The notes under the pieces are model-generated. The model made no database searches, was not told the origin of the DNA, and worked only from the letters and a program-made list of their open reading frames with translations. The position numbers were made by a program, and so were the translations under genes. A DNA stretch of 64,000 bases from JBBIQV01 sp964555285 (GTDB lineage Bacteria; Nitrospirota; Nitrospiria; Nitrospirales; Nitrospiraceae), in assembly GCA_964555285.1 (NCBI GenBank), contig CAZKRM010000003.1, positions 1-64,000 on the forward strand, read 5' to 3'. This document shows positions 50,331-58,851 of the stretch, piece by piece; position 1 is the first letter of the stretch, and the number at the start of each line of letters is the position of its first letter.

Positions 50331-52337
50331 CACGGTGACCCATCCCATCACCCGGCTGCCGATGGTATCGCCCAACGGGTGTTCCTTATGCTTGTCGTTG
50401 AGCGCGTTGAAGGCCGTGACGGCGACTTCCGCCTTGTCGTGCCAGAAGCGGTAGCCCCCGCGGAGGTTCAGGAGGTTGTAGCTGCCGACGCGTTCGAATG
50501 GCGGAGTTACGCCGGGAGGGAAAAATGGCGCAAAGGTTGTGAATGCTTGCCCTAGCGGGTAGGTGGCAGCGCCCACGTGATAGAGTCCAGTTTCAGCATT
50601 CAAGCCGTTTTCCCACTCTCCCCGAAGGCCGATGTTGAACTTGTATCGCGGCATGCCCCGACGGCTGAACCCTGTGAAGGTCTGGCCGAATTCTTGATAG
50701 GAGTAATTGGCGAAGCCGGTGAGCCAACTCGTGGCAAGAAACTCAATGCCTGCCTCTCCGCCATAAATGTCTGCTGTCCCACCGTTTATCGATAAAACTG
50801 GGTCGGTAATGCCTGGGCCAGAAGCACGGAACGCGATCAGATCAGAGAGGTGATTGAAAAAAAGATCGACACGGGTCCGAAGGCGATGCTTGAAGGACCA
50901 TCCCTGATAGCCGAGTTCATAGGACACGATATTCTCTGGAGAGGTGTTTGGTGATCCGAGCACGAGAAAGGATGTCGTAAAACCTCCGATGGTAACTGGG
51001 TTACGAGCGTCAAGCTTTTCATCGACGAAAGTCGGGGGACGGTAGGCTACGGAGACTGCTGCTCGGAACGTATGGTCTTGAACAGGTCTGTACAGAAAAG
51101 CGACCCGTGGGCTTACCGTAGGATTAACGAAGGTGTCTAAGTCGTAGCGGAGCCCCGCCACTACGGTTATCTCCTGGGAGGCTTTCCACTCATCATGGAA
51201 GTAAAGCCCCAGGCGGTCCTCCCGACTGAATTGCGAAATGAAACTATACGACAAGGTGTTGTGCCGGTAGTTGACACCATAGGTGAGTCGATTTGAAGAT
51301 CCCAACTCCACCATGTGTTGGGCCTCCACGTTATAGGTGTTGGCGCGTGTAGTCGCTGCAGAATTGCCGTTGCGATCTGTGACTTGCAGGAAACTTGCTA
51401 ATAATGGGTCAGTGGTCGTTCTATTGGTGTCAGAGTATCCTGCCCACCATGACCGAAGGATAAAGTTCTGGCGCTCATAGGAGACATTTGCATATTTCTG
51501 TGCAGGTTGATCATATCCGTTGGCAACCTCGGAGATAGGGCCATCGAAACGATTCGAATCGACCACGCCACCCGAGACTGTGAGTTTCGAACCCTCCGGC
51601 AGAGCATACTCCGTTTGGATGTTCAGCTTCTGTGAGCGAAACGCGAGCGCATCACGGTTGCGCCATTGCTGGTTCTGGTCTCGGCCGATCGACAGTCGGT
51701 AGCCGAATTTGCCTTGGGTCCCAGCATGGATGGCTGCGCTGCTGAGGGTTCCCAGTTCTCCACCACCGAATTGCAGTGTAGTGCCTTTCATCTCTTCAGG
51801 CGATTTTGTGATGATGTTGATGACACCATCGAACGCATTAAATCCGTATACCGAGGAGGCTGGCCCTTTGAGCACTTCAATCCGCTTGATCTCTGGCAAC
51901 GTGACGGGAAGAAGCTTCCAAAACACTATTCCTGCGGCATCGATATAGATAGACCGTCCATCGACCATCACCAGCATTTTGTTAGCTTGAAGCTGATTGT
52001 CGCCGCGCGCGCTGACATTAAAGTCCGCTCCTGTGGTTTGCATGACCTCGATACCGGGAACACGACGTAGCAGAGTTGGGATATCCGTCGCGCCGGAGTG
52101 GCGGATGTCTTCATCCGTGATGACGTACACGTTTGACGGTGCCTCCGAGATCGGCTGCTCATGCCGCACCGCAATGCTGACGGTCTCTTCCTTCAGAAAT
52201 TGCAGTTCCTCCGCGATGCCTTGCGCGCTCGCTTCCGGCAGCTCAGCCGCAGGTACATCTAGAGGCGGACTGGCTGCGAGACTCACGGTCAGCAACGATG
52301 CCAACAACGGATGCCCCTGTTTGGCGAGAGGAGTCAT
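50322..52337 (-). CDS. TonB-dependent receptor 1
   Basis: 671 residues. Signal peptide ends about residue 30 (DVPAAE). Plug domain about 45-180 (PSNVYVITDEDIRHSG, VDGRSIYIDAAGIVFW, EVLKGPASSVYGFNAFDGVINIITK), then a 22-strand barrel ending GWVTVKF. The substrate is not predictable; relatives take up chelated metals or cobamides. The last 48 residues are identical to receptor 2. Its stop codon TGA lies in the repeat array. Confidence 0.93.
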   Translation of the reverse strand: MTPLAKQGHPLLASLLTVSLAASPPLDVPAAELPEASAQGIAEELQFLKEETVSIAVRHEQPISEAPSNVYVITDEDIRHSGATDIPTLLRRVPGIEVMQTTGADFNVSARGDNQLQANKMLVMVDGRSIYIDAAGIVFWKLLPVTLPEIKRIEVLKGPASSVYGFNAFDGVINIITKSPEEMKGTTLQFGGGELGTLSSAAIHAGTQGKFGYRLSIGRDQNQQWRNRDALAFRSQKLNIQTEYALPEGSKLTVSGGVVDSNRFDGPISEVANGYDQPAQKYANVSYERQNFILRSWWAGYSDTNRTTTDPLLASFLQVTDRNGNSAATTRANTYNVEAQHMVELGSSNRLTYGVNYRHNTLSYSFISQFSREDRLGLYFHDEWKASQEITVVAGLRYDLDTFVNPTVSPRVAFLYRPVQDHTFRAAVSVAYRPPTFVDEKLDARNPVTIGGFTTSFLVLGSPNTSPENIVSYELGYQGWSFKHRLRTRVDLFFNHLSDLIAFRASGPGITDPVLSINGGTADIYGGEAGIEFLATSWLTGFANYSYQEFGQTFTGFSRRGMPRYKFNIGLRGEWENGLNAETGLYHVGAATYPLGQAFTTFAPFFPPGVTPPFERVGSYNLLNLRGGYRFWHDKAEVAVTAFNALNDKHKEHPLGDTIGSRVMGWVTVKF

Positions 52338-52372
52338 AGCCGCAACTCCTTCCTCCGGCCTCCTGCTCCCAA

Positions 52373-52484
52373 CTCAGCACTCAGCACTTTGTTTTCTCGT
52401 TCCCCAACTCAGCACTTATAACTCAGAACTTCTCTTTCAGCTTTTCTGGCCAACTCAGAACTTATAACTCAGCACTCAGAACTT
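52373..52484. repeat. ACTCAGC/ACTCAGA array between receptors 1 and 2
   Basis: Several groups of 7-base units. 52425-52583 matches 50271-50429 with one mismatch by eye, covering the array and the 3' coding end of the receptors. Confidence 0.85.
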
Positions 52485-54488
52485 CACGGTGACCCATCCC
52501 ATCACCCGGCTGCCGATGGTATCGCCCAACGGGTGTTCCTTATGCTTGTCGTTGAGCGCGTTGAAGGCCGTGACGGCGACTTCTGCCTTATCGTGCCAGA
52601 AGCGATAGCCGCCCCGGAGGTTGACGAGCGTGTAGCTGTCCACTTTCGTGCTCGGGGTGGTATTCGCAGGGGCCAGCTGAGTAAAGAAGTCGGAAATCGG
52701 ATAGGTGGCAGATCCGACATAATGGACCGCGGCTTCCGCGCTCAGGCCGTTGGTCCATTCGCCGCGCAGGCCGGCGTTGACCTTGAAGCTTGGCGCGCCG
52801 CGCCGAGCGGTTCCCGCGAAGCTTTGCCGTCCGATCTGTTGGTATGCGACGTTGCTGAATCCGCTCAACCAGTTCGTCGCCAGGTACTCCAGACCGGCTT
52901 CCCCGCCGTAGATATCGCCGACCCCCGAGTTGGCATTCGTGATGAGGCTGGGGCTGGTGCGTTGCAGGTCGATGAGATTGGACAGGTGGTTGAAGAAGAG
53001 ATCCGCGCGCGCCCGCAGCCGGTGTTTCAGATACCAGCCTTGATAGCCCAGCTCGTAGGAGACGATCTGTTCCGGCTCCAGGTTCGTCGAGCCTTGAATG
53101 GGAATCGGGGTGAAGGTGGGCGCCGCTGACGACCGCAGCGCCTCATGTGTTTCAAACAGCGTGGGGGGGCGGTAGGCGACGGACATCTCGATGCGGAAGG
53201 TGTGATCGGCCGCCGGCGTATACAGCAGGGCCACGCGCGGGCTCCACTGTGCGTGAATGAAGGTATCGAGATCGTAGCGCACGCCGGCCACGAGCGTCAG
53301 GACGTCGGCGGCCTTCCATTCGTCTTGCAGGTACAGGCCCAGCCGATTCTCGCTCTGGGCGCTGGAGATGCTGTTGCCGGAGAAGGTGTTGAGCCGGTAA
53401 TTGATCCCGTACGTCAGGCGGTTCGAGGAACCGAACTGAAGCGCGTGCTGTCCGGTGAGGTTGTAGGTATTCCCCAAAAAATTGAGCGTGGGACTGTCCT
53501 TGGCATCGGTCGTCCGGAGGTTCCCTCCGAGCGCGGGATGGTTGACGATGAGGCTCGTCGCATCGAATTGGTTCCACCACAGCCGAAGAAACGCGTCCGA
53601 TCGCTCGTACGCCACATAGGCATAGGGGAGCTTGACGTCCGAGGTCAGGCTGAGCGTGCGCTGAACCGGCCCATCGAACCGGTTCATGTCCACGAAGCCG
53701 CCATCGACCGAGAGCGTCGAGTCGCCGGTGACCGCGTACTCGGTGTGCGCATTGAACTTGTAGGACCGGAAGGCCACGCCATCGCGATGGCGCCACTGCT
53801 GGTTCTGGTCCTCTCCAAATGAGAGGCGGTAGCCGAGCTTGCCGTGGGTGCCGGCATGAATGGCTGACGAGGTGATGGTGCCTAATTCGCCTCCGCCGAC
53901 CTGGATGGTGGTGCCCTTCATCGCTTCGGGCGATTTCGTGACGATGTTGATGACGCCGTCGTAGGCGTTGAATCCGTACACCGCCGCTGCCGGGCCTTTC
54001 AGGACCTCGATGCGCTGAATCTCAGGAAGCGTGACCGGAATCCCTTTCCAGAAGACGAACCCCTGGGCGTCTTCATAAATGGACCGGCCGTCTACAAGGA
54101 CGAGGAGCTTGTTCGCCAGTATCTGGTTGTCGCCGCGGACGCCGACATTGTACTCCGCCCCCGTCATCTGCATGACCTCGAGGCCAGGGACTCGTCGCAG
54201 GACAGTCGGGAGATCGGTGGCGCCGGAATGGCGGATATCCTCGTCGGTGACGACGTAGACATTCCCCGGCGCCTGGGAGATCGGCTGTTCGTGCAAGACC
54301 GCGATGCTGACGGTCTCCTCTTGAAGCAATCGCAGCTCCTCGCTCGGTTCATTCGGGGAGCTGTCGAGTGGTTCCGCCATCGCGAACCTGGCTCCTGTCG
54401 GCTCAACCAGTCCGACCAACGAGGCGATCAGCGTGCATCGGAGCAGACTCAGGAACAGGCCTCTCAGCGATGACGATTCTCGAACCAT
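52476..54488 (-). CDS. TonB-dependent receptor 2
   Basis: 670 residues, paralogue of receptor 1. Signal peptide ends near RFAMAE. Plug motifs GNVYVVTDEDIRHSGATDL and EVLKGPAAAVYGFNAYDGVINIVTK, then the barrel, ending in the same 48 residues as receptor 1. A run LQEETVSIAVLHEQPISQAP before the plug is shared by all three paralogues and is the place of a TonB-box-like segment. 3' end and stop lie in repeat sequence. Confidence 0.93.
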   Translation of the reverse strand: MVRESSSLRGLFLSLLRCTLIASLVGLVEPTGARFAMAEPLDSSPNEPSEELRLLQEETVSIAVLHEQPISQAPGNVYVVTDEDIRHSGATDLPTVLRRVPGLEVMQMTGAEYNVGVRGDNQILANKLLVLVDGRSIYEDAQGFVFWKGIPVTLPEIQRIEVLKGPAAAVYGFNAYDGVINIVTKSPEAMKGTTIQVGGGELGTITSSAIHAGTHGKLGYRLSFGEDQNQQWRHRDGVAFRSYKFNAHTEYAVTGDSTLSVDGGFVDMNRFDGPVQRTLSLTSDVKLPYAYVAYERSDAFLRLWWNQFDATSLIVNHPALGGNLRTTDAKDSPTLNFLGNTYNLTGQHALQFGSSNRLTYGINYRLNTFSGNSISSAQSENRLGLYLQDEWKAADVLTLVAGVRYDLDTFIHAQWSPRVALLYTPAADHTFRIEMSVAYRPPTLFETHEALRSSAAPTFTPIPIQGSTNLEPEQIVSYELGYQGWYLKHRLRARADLFFNHLSNLIDLQRTSPSLITNANSGVGDIYGGEAGLEYLATNWLSGFSNVAYQQIGRQSFAGTARRGAPSFKVNAGLRGEWTNGLSAEAAVHYVGSATYPISDFFTQLAPANTTPSTKVDSYTLVNLRGGYRFWHDKAEVAVTAFNALNDKHKEHPLGDTIGSRVMGWVTVKF

Positions 54489-54659
54489 CGACGAATGCCT
54501 GATCCTTGCGACTGTCCCATCGACGTCCTGTCGAAAGAGTACAAGTCATGCGATGATAAAAACATGGGACTAAGCAAACTGTGTGCTCATCCCCTGATGA
54601 TGACAAACCTCATAGAAATATATGTTGTTCCAGGTAAAAACAATCAATTGCGGCGGCTT

Positions 54660-55037
54660 CTAGCGCGGAAGGAGATGGGGAGGCGCTAGGCTTGGAGGGG
54701 GGAGGTTATCCATCTGGATACGAGGGCGTATTCGATTGGATACGGGATTCCGTGCCGTCCGTGGTCTGCCGGGTTTCAATTCCCTACGACGTTTGGGGAA
54801 GGGTGCCGCATTCGCCCTCTCCATGGCATCGAGTTTGTGGGTCAACGCCATACAGACGACCTTGGCGATCGTCATCCCAGGAGTCCAGTACACCGCGTTT
54901 CGGAGACGTTCAAGAACCTCTGTCGGGACGTTGATGGTCACGCGCTGCTTTCTGCGTGGCTTCGAATTGAGAGGCTGGCTCCACCGTCCATTCCCTTGCA
55001 GTGGTTCGGTGAGCAAGGGAGTCTTCATTTGGCTCAT
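54660..55037 (-). CDS. Ribbon-helix-helix DNA-binding protein
   Basis: 125 residues from ATG 55037, with GGAGG about nine bases before it. The core RVTINVPTEVLERLRNAVYW then TPGMTIAKVVCMALTHKLD and FPKRRRELKPGRP is that of small plasmid- or chromosome-borne RHH proteins. The last 40 residues are basic and proline-rich. It could bind DNA near itself; no partner toxin gene is seen. The region is poorer in GC than its surroundings. Confidence 0.7.
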   Translation of the reverse strand: MSQMKTPLLTEPLQGNGRWSQPLNSKPRRKQRVTINVPTEVLERLRNAVYWTPGMTIAKVVCMALTHKLDAMERANAAPFPKRRRELKPGRPRTARNPVSNRIRPRIQMDNLPPPSLAPPHLLPR

Positions 55038-55177
55038 CGACAATCCTCCTCCCGTGTCTCTGGGCAGCCCGTGCTCATACTTCAATCGCCTCAATCGGCT
55101 CTGGATGCCAACCACAGCACACAGCAACACCCATGCCGAGATTCGCGCCGGCTGCGCGGTTGAGTGGAATGCAGGAC

Positions 55178-55551
55178 TCAGCAGTTTTTCAAGCAGATCG
55201 AAATGGAAGACACGCGGACATCACTGTGGGCGACGGGAAGGAGAGCAGCGGGTGTATCGAAAAAGATGCCGTCGAGTATCCGAACCGATAATGCACTGAT
55301 CTTCAATTTGTCCAGGAGGACCGATTGGGAGTTATCGCCTTCGCCGGTATCTGCGAGGACCAGGAAGTTGAATTCTTCGGGCAGTGCCACGTTGAGTGAA
55401 AGTGGAAGACCCCGGTGAAGACTTCGGCACGGCGCGCTCGTAATCGCTCAACGATGCCGACTCTCAGCCGGGGCGTATAGTCATAGGCAAGCGCGAGAAC
55501 GTGCCGTCGGCTCTTGAACCAATTCTTTGGATTCCTCCAGGAAAATCCCAT
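55178..55551 (-). pseudogene. Frameshifted, truncated metallophosphoesterase-like gene
   Basis: A good start (ATG 55551 after GGAGGAGCAG) opens MGFSWRNPKNWFKSRRHVLA and reads to about FTGVFHFH near 55400. Homologous sequence then continues in another frame, LNVALPEEFNFLVLADTGEG and DNSQSVLLDKLKIS, to a stop at 55178. DTGEGD is the first metal-binding block of a phosphoesterase family often beside GMC oxidoreductases; the rest of the domain is missing. Both a frameshift and a truncation are needed to explain it. Confidence 0.6.
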
Positions 55552-55585
55552 CTGCTCCTCCCTCAAGAGCGTTCGCTCCCGGCAC

Positions 55586-56632
55586 TCATGTGTCGAGTTC
55601 CGCCAGCATGATCGGAAACACATCCCTCGCCGCATTCTTGCCGATGAAGACGTCCAGATGTCCGTAGCCGGGTAGGACGTGCAGCGAGTGATAGTTCCGG
55701 CGGTAGCGGTTAAAAAAGTCGTAACTGTGTTCTTGGCTTTGCTTGCGGAAGCAATTGTTCTTCTCGCCGGCGAAGAAGGCGATGCGGGCATCGGTCTTTG
55801 GCTTCTGGGCCGCAAAGTCGTCCGGCAAGACATCAAAGTCTTGTCCTCTCGACACCTTGACCAGGTTGCCTTTGGTGAAACAGCGATCCATCTGTTGGAA
55901 GAACGTCAAGGGCACTTTCCCGAATTCCTGCTTGATCCACTCGTGGGTCTCGTAGGTCAGGTTCTCGTGAATCCACAACACTGGGATTGGGAAACCGACC
56001 CCATAGGAGAAGCTCGAAATCTTGCACACGAGGTTCATGCACTCGTGGTGAGTCAACCGGACGAGCAGCACGATCAGCTTGGCCATCGCATTCGGTGGCG
56101 GGACGGTTGTTCCCCACTGCGCATCGAAATACTCTGTGAGTCGGCTCACGATCCCGAGCGCAAGTTTTGACTTGATATAGGTGGCCTGGGGCACGACGGG
56201 ATGCAGCGAGACCGCATTGCTGATGATGGTGGTCACCTGTGGCACGAGGCCTGCCACGACTGATTCCATGAAGCTCGTCGATCCCTGGCAATGGATGACC
56301 GCTTTGATGTGCGTGCTGCCGGTTGCCTCAACGACTGTTTTGACTGCCTGAGGGTGATCGTAGAGCGCCGCATGGTCTAGGTTCCACAGCGGCGGTGTTC
56401 CGAGGTCGATACTGGCTCTCCAGTTTTCAAGCCAGACGTCGTAGCCGTTCGCGACCAAGTATTCGACGAAGTTCGGCCGTACCGGAGGGCGAAAGAGGTT
56501 GGCACGCACGCCTGCCCCATGTACCAACAACACGGGGCCTTTGGTGGGGGAGTCGGACTTGTCCCGGACGTTGATGAGCGTACACTTGTATCCGTCCCCG
56601 GCCGTAAACGGCACCACCCGTTCGGTCAACAT
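55586..56632 (-). CDS. Alpha/beta hydrolase of the GMC oxidoreductase cassette
   Basis: 348 residues. Alpha/beta hydrolase fold: oxyanion segment VLLVHGAGVRANLF, nucleophile elbow AVIHCQGSTSF, late His in PGYGHLDVFIG. The elbow lacks the usual G-x-S-x-G and has HCQGS; family relatives fused to cholesterol-oxidase-like proteins have HCxGS too, so Cys or Ser may act as nucleophile. 13 bp from the GMC gene. Lipid- or sterol-like substrate is an inference. Confidence 0.8.
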   Translation of the reverse strand: MLTERVVPFTAGDGYKCTLINVRDKSDSPTKGPVLLVHGAGVRANLFRPPVRPNFVEYLVANGYDVWLENWRASIDLGTPPLWNLDHAALYDHPQAVKTVVEATGSTHIKAVIHCQGSTSFMESVVAGLVPQVTTIISNAVSLHPVVPQATYIKSKLALGIVSRLTEYFDAQWGTTVPPPNAMAKLIVLLVRLTHHECMNLVCKISSFSYGVGFPIPVLWIHENLTYETHEWIKQEFGKVPLTFFQQMDRCFTKGNLVKVSRGQDFDVLPDDFAAQKPKTDARIAFFAGEKNNCFRKQSQEHSYDFFNRYRRNYHSLHVLPGYGHLDVFIGKNAARDVFPIMLAELDT

Positions 56633-56644
56633 AGTCGGCTCTCC

Positions 56645-58144
56645 TCACATGAGGTCGGCGATACGTTCTGCTAATGCCGCGATGGTCTTGGACGGATTCA
56701 GCCCGATGGCTTTGGGAATGATCGCCCCATCGGCGACATACAATCCTGGATAGCCAAAGACTTCACCGCGATGATCGACGACACCATTGGCCGGCGTGAT
56801 GCCCAGGTTGCAGCCGCCCAGCGGATGAGGGGTCATGAGCAACCGCAACAGCGACCAGGTCGTCGGGACCGGCCAGCCGTTGGTCGCCTTTGCGAGGCGC
56901 TTGTGCATGGCCGCCATCGCGTTGAACACGCTCACGGAGCGCGCCGGGTTCCAATCTAATGTCAGCTTTCTTCGCCGCCAGCATCTGCGCAGGTGCAGGC
57001 GGCCATTTGCCGCATCCACACTTTGCCCGAACCAGGGCATCAACGGAGTCCATCTGCAGAAGATCTCCTTGGGGAATCCGCCGTCCTCGATGAACAGCGG
57101 TTCGCCCTCACCGCTACCGTCGAGAAAATCGATGGCACAGGTGATCGTCGGCCCTTCTGAGGGGGCCACTCGGCGCTTCCAGTGAAATGCCGGAGTCAAC
57201 ACATCACCGTTGGAACTCCAGTTGTAGCCCAGGAAGCGGCTTACATTGGGAAGCGTCTTGTATTCATCGCGGCAGCGGAGCAGTAATTCGGTCGTTCCGA
57301 TCGATCCTGCCGCCACAATGACCCGCTCGGCTGTTTCGTAGCCGCTGATGAGCCGTCCTGTTTCCCGATCAATCCGATCGAACGTGACATGGTAGCCTTG
57401 CCCCAGATCGTTCTGGTCGCGTGGTTCGATTGTTCTGACCACATGGAGCGGCCTGATCGTTGCGCCATGCTGCTCTGCCTGAGGGAGATAATTCAGGTCC
57501 AAGGTGTTCCTTGCTCCCACAGGACAGCCGATTACGCACATGCCGCAATGGACACAGGTGCCTTGTTGCTGCCCCTGTGCGTTGGTCCAGGGTCTCGAAT
57601 GCGATGGGCTGAAGGGATTCGGGAGGGTGTAGTTCCAGTGTGGATCGAAGGTCACGGCAAGATCGACGGGCCGAAAGCGCTTGCCATAGCCTAGATGGTT
57701 CGCTGCTTGTTGCATGAGCCGGTATCGTTCCGTGAGTTGGTTCGGCGGGATCGGTCGCGGTTGCAGCATGCGACTGACTTGGGCGTAATAGGGTTGCAAA
57801 GCCGAATAGGTGATCTGCGGCGGCCAACCGGAGTTGAAGACCTCGGGCTTGGCATCGATGGAGACGTTGGCATAAATCAGTGAGCCACCCCCGACACCGC
57901 AGCCTTGCGCCACCCACATCTTGCGAAACAGGCGGAAGTCCAGCCAGCCGTTGTATTTCGCCGGTTTGTTGTGGCCCCAAAACAGCGTTCTGAAGTCCCA
58001 GGGGCTGCGCGGATAATTCGTCGCATTCCACTTGCGTCCCCGTTCGAGAACCAACACGCGCATGCCTTTCTCCGCGAGGCGGCACGCAGTCACGGCGCCG
58101 CCGAAGCCGCTACCAATGACAATGACGTCGTATGCGTGAGGCAT
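56645..58144 (-). CDS. GMC-family oxidoreductase (cholesterol-oxidase-like)
   Basis: 499 residues. FAD-binding VIVIGSGFGGAVTACRLAEKG at the N terminus, GCGVGGGSLIYANV, and the GMC C-terminal end (HPLGGCNLG, GLYVADGAIIPKAIGLNPS). In the middle is an iron-sulfur-like motif CVHCGMCVIGCPVGA (four cysteines), seen in a sub-group of these enzymes. It probably oxidises an alcohol on a hydrophobic compound. Central gene of the MTF/GMC/hydrolase cassette. Confidence 0.88.
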   Translation of the reverse strand: MPHAYDVIVIGSGFGGAVTACRLAEKGMRVLVLERGRKWNATNYPRSPWDFRTLFWGHNKPAKYNGWLDFRLFRKMWVAQGCGVGGGSLIYANVSIDAKPEVFNSGWPPQITYSALQPYYAQVSRMLQPRPIPPNQLTERYRLMQQAANHLGYGKRFRPVDLAVTFDPHWNYTLPNPFSPSHSRPWTNAQGQQQGTCVHCGMCVIGCPVGARNTLDLNYLPQAEQHGATIRPLHVVRTIEPRDQNDLGQGYHVTFDRIDRETGRLISGYETAERVIVAAGSIGTTELLLRCRDEYKTLPNVSRFLGYNWSSNGDVLTPAFHWKRRVAPSEGPTITCAIDFLDGSGEGEPLFIEDGGFPKEIFCRWTPLMPWFGQSVDAANGRLHLRRCWRRRKLTLDWNPARSVSVFNAMAAMHKRLAKATNGWPVPTTWSLLRLLMTPHPLGGCNLGITPANGVVDHRGEVFGYPGLYVADGAIIPKAIGLNPSKTIAALAERIADLM

Positions 58145-58162
58145 GGGCCGCCCTCCGGTTGG

Positions 58163-58765
58163 TTATCGCTTGAGATAGGTATCCCACAACTGTACGAGAA
58201 AGAACTGACCGAACACACAGAGACCTTGGAGCGTCTCAAGGGCCGATCTCGCCTCCGTAATACGCATGGAGAAGAGTTGCGTGGTGAAACCGGGAAGGCT
58301 AATCCTCAAAATTCCTGCCCCGATCACCGGTCCGGTTCTATCGGTGCCTTCATGAAGCTGGGTGAAGAGAGTGGTCGTGTCCGGCCAAAGGTCAAAACCG
58401 AGATCATCCTCAACCTCTTTTCTGCCGGCCAAGTAGTAGTCCTTCCCCTCGTAGCTGAAGGGGAGTTCGTAGATCATCCGTTTGCGTTTGGTGTTTCCAA
58501 ATGGAGCAAAGAGGTTGAACCGTCCCGTTCGAGCTTCCATCGTGCCCCGAAAGCGTGAGAAGGGACCGGAAAAGATGATGTGGCCTTGGAGCGTCCCACG
58601 ATGCTGCTCGTCGCAAATAAACCGATCCAGGTTGTCAATCGTCACGGTCGGGCGGATGGTCAGTTTGGTGCCCAGTTGCTTCCCCTGTTGCGCACCGGTC
58701 TGAGGGACCGTCTCGTCCAGAGAAAACCAGCCTGCCATGGTTTCGCGAAAGGTGAGGCCCGGCAT
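58163..58765 (-). CDS. MTF-domain protein of the GMC cassette
   Basis: 200 residues from ATG 58765 with GGAGGG about nine bases before it. All-beta protein beginning LTFRETMAGWFSLDE, with GHIIFSGPFSRFRGTMEARTG, FNLFAPFG, MIYELPFSYEGKDYYLAG and WPDTTTLFTQLHEG. This domain accompanies, or is fused to, GMC oxidoreductases of the cholesterol-oxidase type; it may hold the lipid substrate. First gene of the cassette, 18 bp before the GMC gene. Confidence 0.75.
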   Translation of the reverse strand: MPGLTFRETMAGWFSLDETVPQTGAQQGKQLGTKLTIRPTVTIDNLDRFICDEQHRGTLQGHIIFSGPFSRFRGTMEARTGRFNLFAPFGNTKRKRMIYELPFSYEGKDYYLAGRKEVEDDLGFDLWPDTTTLFTQLHEGTDRTGPVIGAGILRISLPGFTTQLFSMRITEARSALETLQGLCVFGQFFLVQLWDTYLKR

Positions 58766-58826
58766 TGTGCTGCCCTCCTTCTCAATCCTCATTCGGCGGC
58801 GGCGATCCGGCTCAATGCCGGCAACT

Positions 58827-58843
58827 CGGTGAAACTTTCACCG
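58827..58843. promoter_or_regulatory. 17-bp palindrome before the MTF/GMC cassette
   Basis: CGGTGAAA-C-TTTCACCG, perfect arms, nine bases after the stop of TonB receptor 3 and about 60 before the MTF gene start. Either an operator for the cassette or a compact terminator. Confidence 0.4.
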
Positions 58844-58851
58844 TGCGTCGG

